DNA from: Ga0077530 sp046293075
GTDB lineage: Bacteria > Pseudomonadota > Alphaproteobacteria > Rhizobiales > Hyphomicrobiaceae
Direction: 5' to 3'
DNA length: 64,000 bases
NCBI GenBank assembly: GCA_046293075.1
Contig: JBKBPL010000006.1
Span: 75,848 to 139,847 of the forward strand
Of this stretch, positions 61,809-64,000 are shown one piece after another. Every line of letters starts with the position of its first letter. Positions within the stretch are counted from its first letter, which is position 1. The notes beneath the pieces were generated by a model. That model did not search any database, was not told where the DNA came from, and saw nothing but the letters and a program-made list of their open reading frames with translations. The position numbers and the translations under genes were made by a program.

Positions 61809-62777
61809 TCACCACCCCCTGAAGGGCGTGTCCGGCGTCGGCGTCAGCGGCGGCCGGCGCTCCTTGTAGGCCAGCAGGTTGTCCACCACGAGCTGGCCCA
61901 TCTTGTCCCGCGTGTGCTGCGAGCCCGAGCCGACGTGCGGCAGGAGCGTCACGTTGTCGAGCTCCAGAAAGGCGGGATTGATCCGCGGCTCGTTGAGATA
62001 GACGTCGAGGCCGGCGCTCAGGATCGTGCGGTTCTTCAGCGCCTCGATGAGCGCAGGCTCGTCGACCACCGTGCCGCGCGCCACGTTGATCACGATGCCG
62101 CGCGAGCCGAGCGCCTCGAGAACGGGCTTATTGATCAGCCCCTGTGTCGCCGGCCCGCCGGGGAGGATGGCGATCAGGGTATCGACGTCCCGCGCCATCG
62201 CGACGAGATCGTCGTAGAAGGGATAGGGGACATCCGGCTGCTTCCGGCGGCCGAAATAGCTGAGCGGCACGCCGAAGCCCTCGAGCCGCCGCCCAATGGC
62301 CTTTCCGATGCGCCCGAAGCCGACCATGCCGATATGGCGGTCGCGAAGCGAGGCGGTGTAGCGGAACTCACCTTTGGTCCACTCGCCCGCACGCAAATAG
62401 GCCTCTGCGTGGTTGAACTCGCGCACGGTGGCAATGAGCAGGCCGACCGCCATGTCGGCGACCTCCTCGTTCAGCACATCCGGCGTGTGGGTGATGACGA
62501 CGCCCTGCGCCTTGGCCGCCGCGACGTCGATGCTGTCGTAGCCGACCCCGTAGTTGCTGATGATCTTGAGGTTCGGCATCCGCTTGATCATGTCGGCAGT
62601 CGTCGCGACGTTGGTCAGCGCGCCCGTGCAGACTCCCTCGATGCGAGGTCCCACCTCGGCGAACAAGCGGTCCCAGTCCGAAACCTTGTTCAGCCAGTAC
62701 ACCTCGAAGGCGTCCTCGATCTGGCGGGTGACCAGCGGCATCATCCAGCCGGTTGAGAGCAGTACGGGCTTGGGCAT
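61809..62777 (-). CDS. D-isomer-specific 2-hydroxyacid dehydrogenase
   Basis: A 322-residue NAD(P)-dependent enzyme of the glyoxylate/hydroxypyruvate reductase group. The Rossmann motif is GMVGFGRIGKAIGRRL (about residues 150-165), followed by the arginine-rich YFGRRKQP, which suggests NADPH use. Catalytic residues sit in NVARGTVVDEPALIEAL (Arg), LDVYLNEP (Glu) and LLPHVGSGSQHTRDKM (His). The start MPKPVLLSTG fits the family. It converges with the DUF1192 gene and is divergent from the FAD oxidoreductase. Confidence 0.92.
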   Translation of the reverse strand: MPKPVLLSTGWMMPLVTRQIEDAFEVYWLNKVSDWDRLFAEVGPRIEGVCTGALTNVATTADMIKRMPNLKIISNYGVGYDSIDVAAAKAQGVVITHTPDVLNEEVADMAVGLLIATVREFNHAEAYLRAGEWTKGEFRYTASLRDRHIGMVGFGRIGKAIGRRLEGFGVPLSYFGRRKQPDVPYPFYDDLVAMARDVDTLIAILPGGPATQGLINKPVLEALGSRGIVINVARGTVVDEPALIEALKNRTILSAGLDVYLNEPRINPAFLELDNVTLLPHVGSGSQHTRDKMGQLVVDNLLAYKERRPPLTPTPDTPFRGW

Positions 62778-63121
62778 GGAAAGGCTTCGGCTCCTGACGT
62801 GAAAAGGGGGCTCAAACGGCACGCGACCACGCGCAGCATCGCATCGGCGTGCAGGGGTGACAACCCACCAGGCAAATGTGCGGGCCGCCTCATTTCCCGG
62901 CAGCCGTGATGCGGCCTGTCTTGGCGTTGATGGCGGTTGCGCACGCCGCCTCAGTTATGGTTAATTGAGCATATCGATCGCTGCGTGAGGGGCCCGATGG
63001 GCACTTGGTGCGGGGCCGAGTGCGTGGCGAGTCGGGCAGGAAGGTCCTTCCGTAACAGGGAGGACCTTGTTGTTTATGGGCACGATTCCTGCTGACACTC
63101 TGGTCCGAGGAAATCGCGCTC
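62778..63121. promoter_or_regulatory. Divergent intergenic region, 2-hydroxyacid dehydrogenase and FAD oxidoreductase
   Basis: These 344 bases hold no gene. An AT-rich run around 62953-62980 (TTATGGTTAATTGAGCATAT) is the likely promoter zone. A strong hairpin near the right end is annotated separately. Confidence 0.35.
63041..63068 (+). other. Leader hairpin before the FAD oxidoreductase gene
   Basis: AAGGTCCTTCC pairs with GGGAGGACCTT (11 positions, one G-T) around a 6-base loop and is followed by TGTTGTTT. It lies 53 bases before the start codon, within the probable leader RNA, and has the shape of an intrinsic terminator or attenuator. Confidence 0.5.
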
Positions 63122-64000
63122 ATGCCGGATCACGCCTACGACGTTGCCATCATTGGTGGGGGACACAACGGCCTCACCTGTGCCGCCTATCTCGCGCGCG
63201 CGGGCCTCCGCACGATCGTGCTGGAAGCGCACGACGTGGTGGGCGGCGCGGCCGTGACCGAAAGCTTCGCGCCGGGCTTCCGCAACTCCGTCGCCGCCTA
63301 TACGGTCAGCCTGCTGAACCCGAAGGTGATCCGCGACCTGGAGCTCGCCCGTCACGGGCTGCGCGTCGTCGAACGACCGGCCGCGAACTTCTGGCCGGTC
63401 GATGCAGACCGCGGCCTGCTGCTGCCCTATGGCCTCGCCAACCGGCAGCGCGCCATCGCCCAGTTCTCGGCCCGCGATGCCGAGCGCCTGCCGGCGTACG
63501 ACGCTGCGCTTGAACGCGCCGCGGGTCTGCTGCGCGACCTCGTGCTGCGCACGCCACCCAATGTCGGCGGCGGCATTGCCGAGATCATCCGGGGCGTGGG
63601 GCTGGCGCGCCGGCTGCGCGGCCTCGATGTGGACGGCTGGCGGCTCGTCACTGACCTCTTCACGAAAAGCGCCGCCGATTTCCTCGACCAGTGGTTCGAG
63701 AGCGAGATCGTGAAAGCGGCGTTCGCCTTCGACGGCATCGTCGGCGCCTTTGCCTCACCGCAGACGCCGGGCACCGCCTACGTTCTGCTCCATCACTGTT
63801 TCGGCGAGGTGAACGGCAAGCCCGGCGTGTGGGGCCATGCGGTCGGCGGCATGGGCGCGATCTCGCAGGCGATCGCGGCATCTGCCCGCGCGGCCGGCGC
63901 GGAAATACACACCGGCGCCCGCGTCGCCAGGCTGCGCATGGCCGGCGGGTACGCCGCCGGCGTCATTCTCGACACCGGCGCGGAAATCCGCGCGCGCGCT
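63122..64000 (+). CDS. FAD-dependent oxidoreductase, phytoene desaturase-like (PYROXD2 type), cut by window edge
   Basis: The visible 293 residues are the N-terminal part of an amine-oxidase/phytoene-desaturase-like flavoprotein. The dinucleotide-binding motif is YDVAIIGGGHNGLTCAAYLA (about residues 6-25), followed by VLEAHDVVGGAAVTESFAPGF split at the flavin loop. GFRNSVAAYTVSLLNP and GHAVGGMGAISQAIAASARA match the PYROXD2-like family rather than carotenoid enzymes. The substrate is unknown. The frame is open to the last base. Confidence 0.9.
   Translation, partial: MPDHAYDVAIIGGGHNGLTCAAYLARAGLRTIVLEAHDVVGGAAVTESFAPGFRNSVAAYTVSLLNPKVIRDLELARHGLRVVERPAANFWPVDADRGLLLPYGLANRQRAIAQFSARDAERLPAYDAALERAAGLLRDLVLRTPPNVGGGIAEIIRGVGLARRLRGLDVDGWRLVTDLFTKSAADFLDQWFESEIVKAAFAFDGIVGAFASPQTPGTAYVLLHHCFGEVNGKPGVWGHAVGGMGAISQAIAASARAAGAEIHTGARVARLRMAGGYAAGVILDTGAEIRARA

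Overview
The window is GC-rich, densely coded chromosomal DNA from an alphaproteobacterium, most likely of the Hyphomicrobiales (Rhizobiales). The pointers are the family content: DUF2093 and DUF1192 proteins, CpaC/CpaD/TadG pilus components, an XRE regulator of the type conserved in rhizobial relatives, a ModE-type winged helix, and a yajC-secD-secF operon followed by an Mth938-domain gene. The genus cannot be fixed from this sequence. I see no rRNA, tRNA, CRISPR array, prophage or intact insertion sequence. Both ends cut through genes: murD at the left and an FAD oxidoreductase at the right.

Layout, left. 1-3.1 kb (-) holds mraY, an exported propeller-like protein and murD, a piece of the division/cell-wall cluster detached from murE/murF. 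3.5-5.1 kb (+) holds a metallo-amidohydrolase and a RidA-family protein. 5.3-8.9 kb (-) holds a ModE-like regulator, a decayed cysteine desulfurase fragment, an exported transglutaminase/TlpA pair and a nitroreductase. 8.9-11.7 kb is a LysR regulator divergent from pirin, wrbA and a small acetyltransferase. 11.7-16.2 kb (-) holds cpaD, cpaC and tadG without the motor or prepilin genes. 16.3-19.4 kb (-) holds ispE, a TPR protein and a DUF2093 protein. thrS (+) then runs convergently into exbD/exbB (-).

Layout, middle. 24-27.5 kb (-) holds a DMT exporter, an AidB-like acyl-CoA dehydrogenase and an XRE regulator. A solitary carboxyltransferase subunit (+) follows. 29.4-32.8 kb (-) is a three-gene set (HisD-like, PdxA-like, lactonase-like) that looks like a catabolic operon. 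33-36.4 kb (-) holds a lipoprotein, pgeF, grxC and comF. 36.5-42.1 kb (+) holds a bacterial voltage-gated channel, an M20 aminoacylase, a BKACE protein, purB and a PRISE-type reductase.

Layout, right. 42.3-49.2 kb (+) is one long run: yajC, secD, secF, Mth938/NDUFAF3-like, a PuuD-like membrane protein, NDUFAF6-like and an exported SGNH hydrolase. radC and map (-) stand back to back with pgk and gph (+). 53.3-57 kb carries TRAP permease genes (+) facing their probable TakP-type binding protein (-). 57.3-61.8 kb holds an N,N-dimethylformamidase-like protein, a second solitary carboxyltransferase, a small unknown protein and a DUF1192 protein. A 2-hydroxyacid dehydrogenase and the truncated FAD oxidoreductase finish the window.

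The most unusual non-gene signal is a 78-bp repeat with CTAG ends, present in two copies (near 32.97 and 55.5 kb) plus an inverted partial copy. It supplies the stop codons of two unrelated genes, and its few core substitutions are silent in one reading frame.
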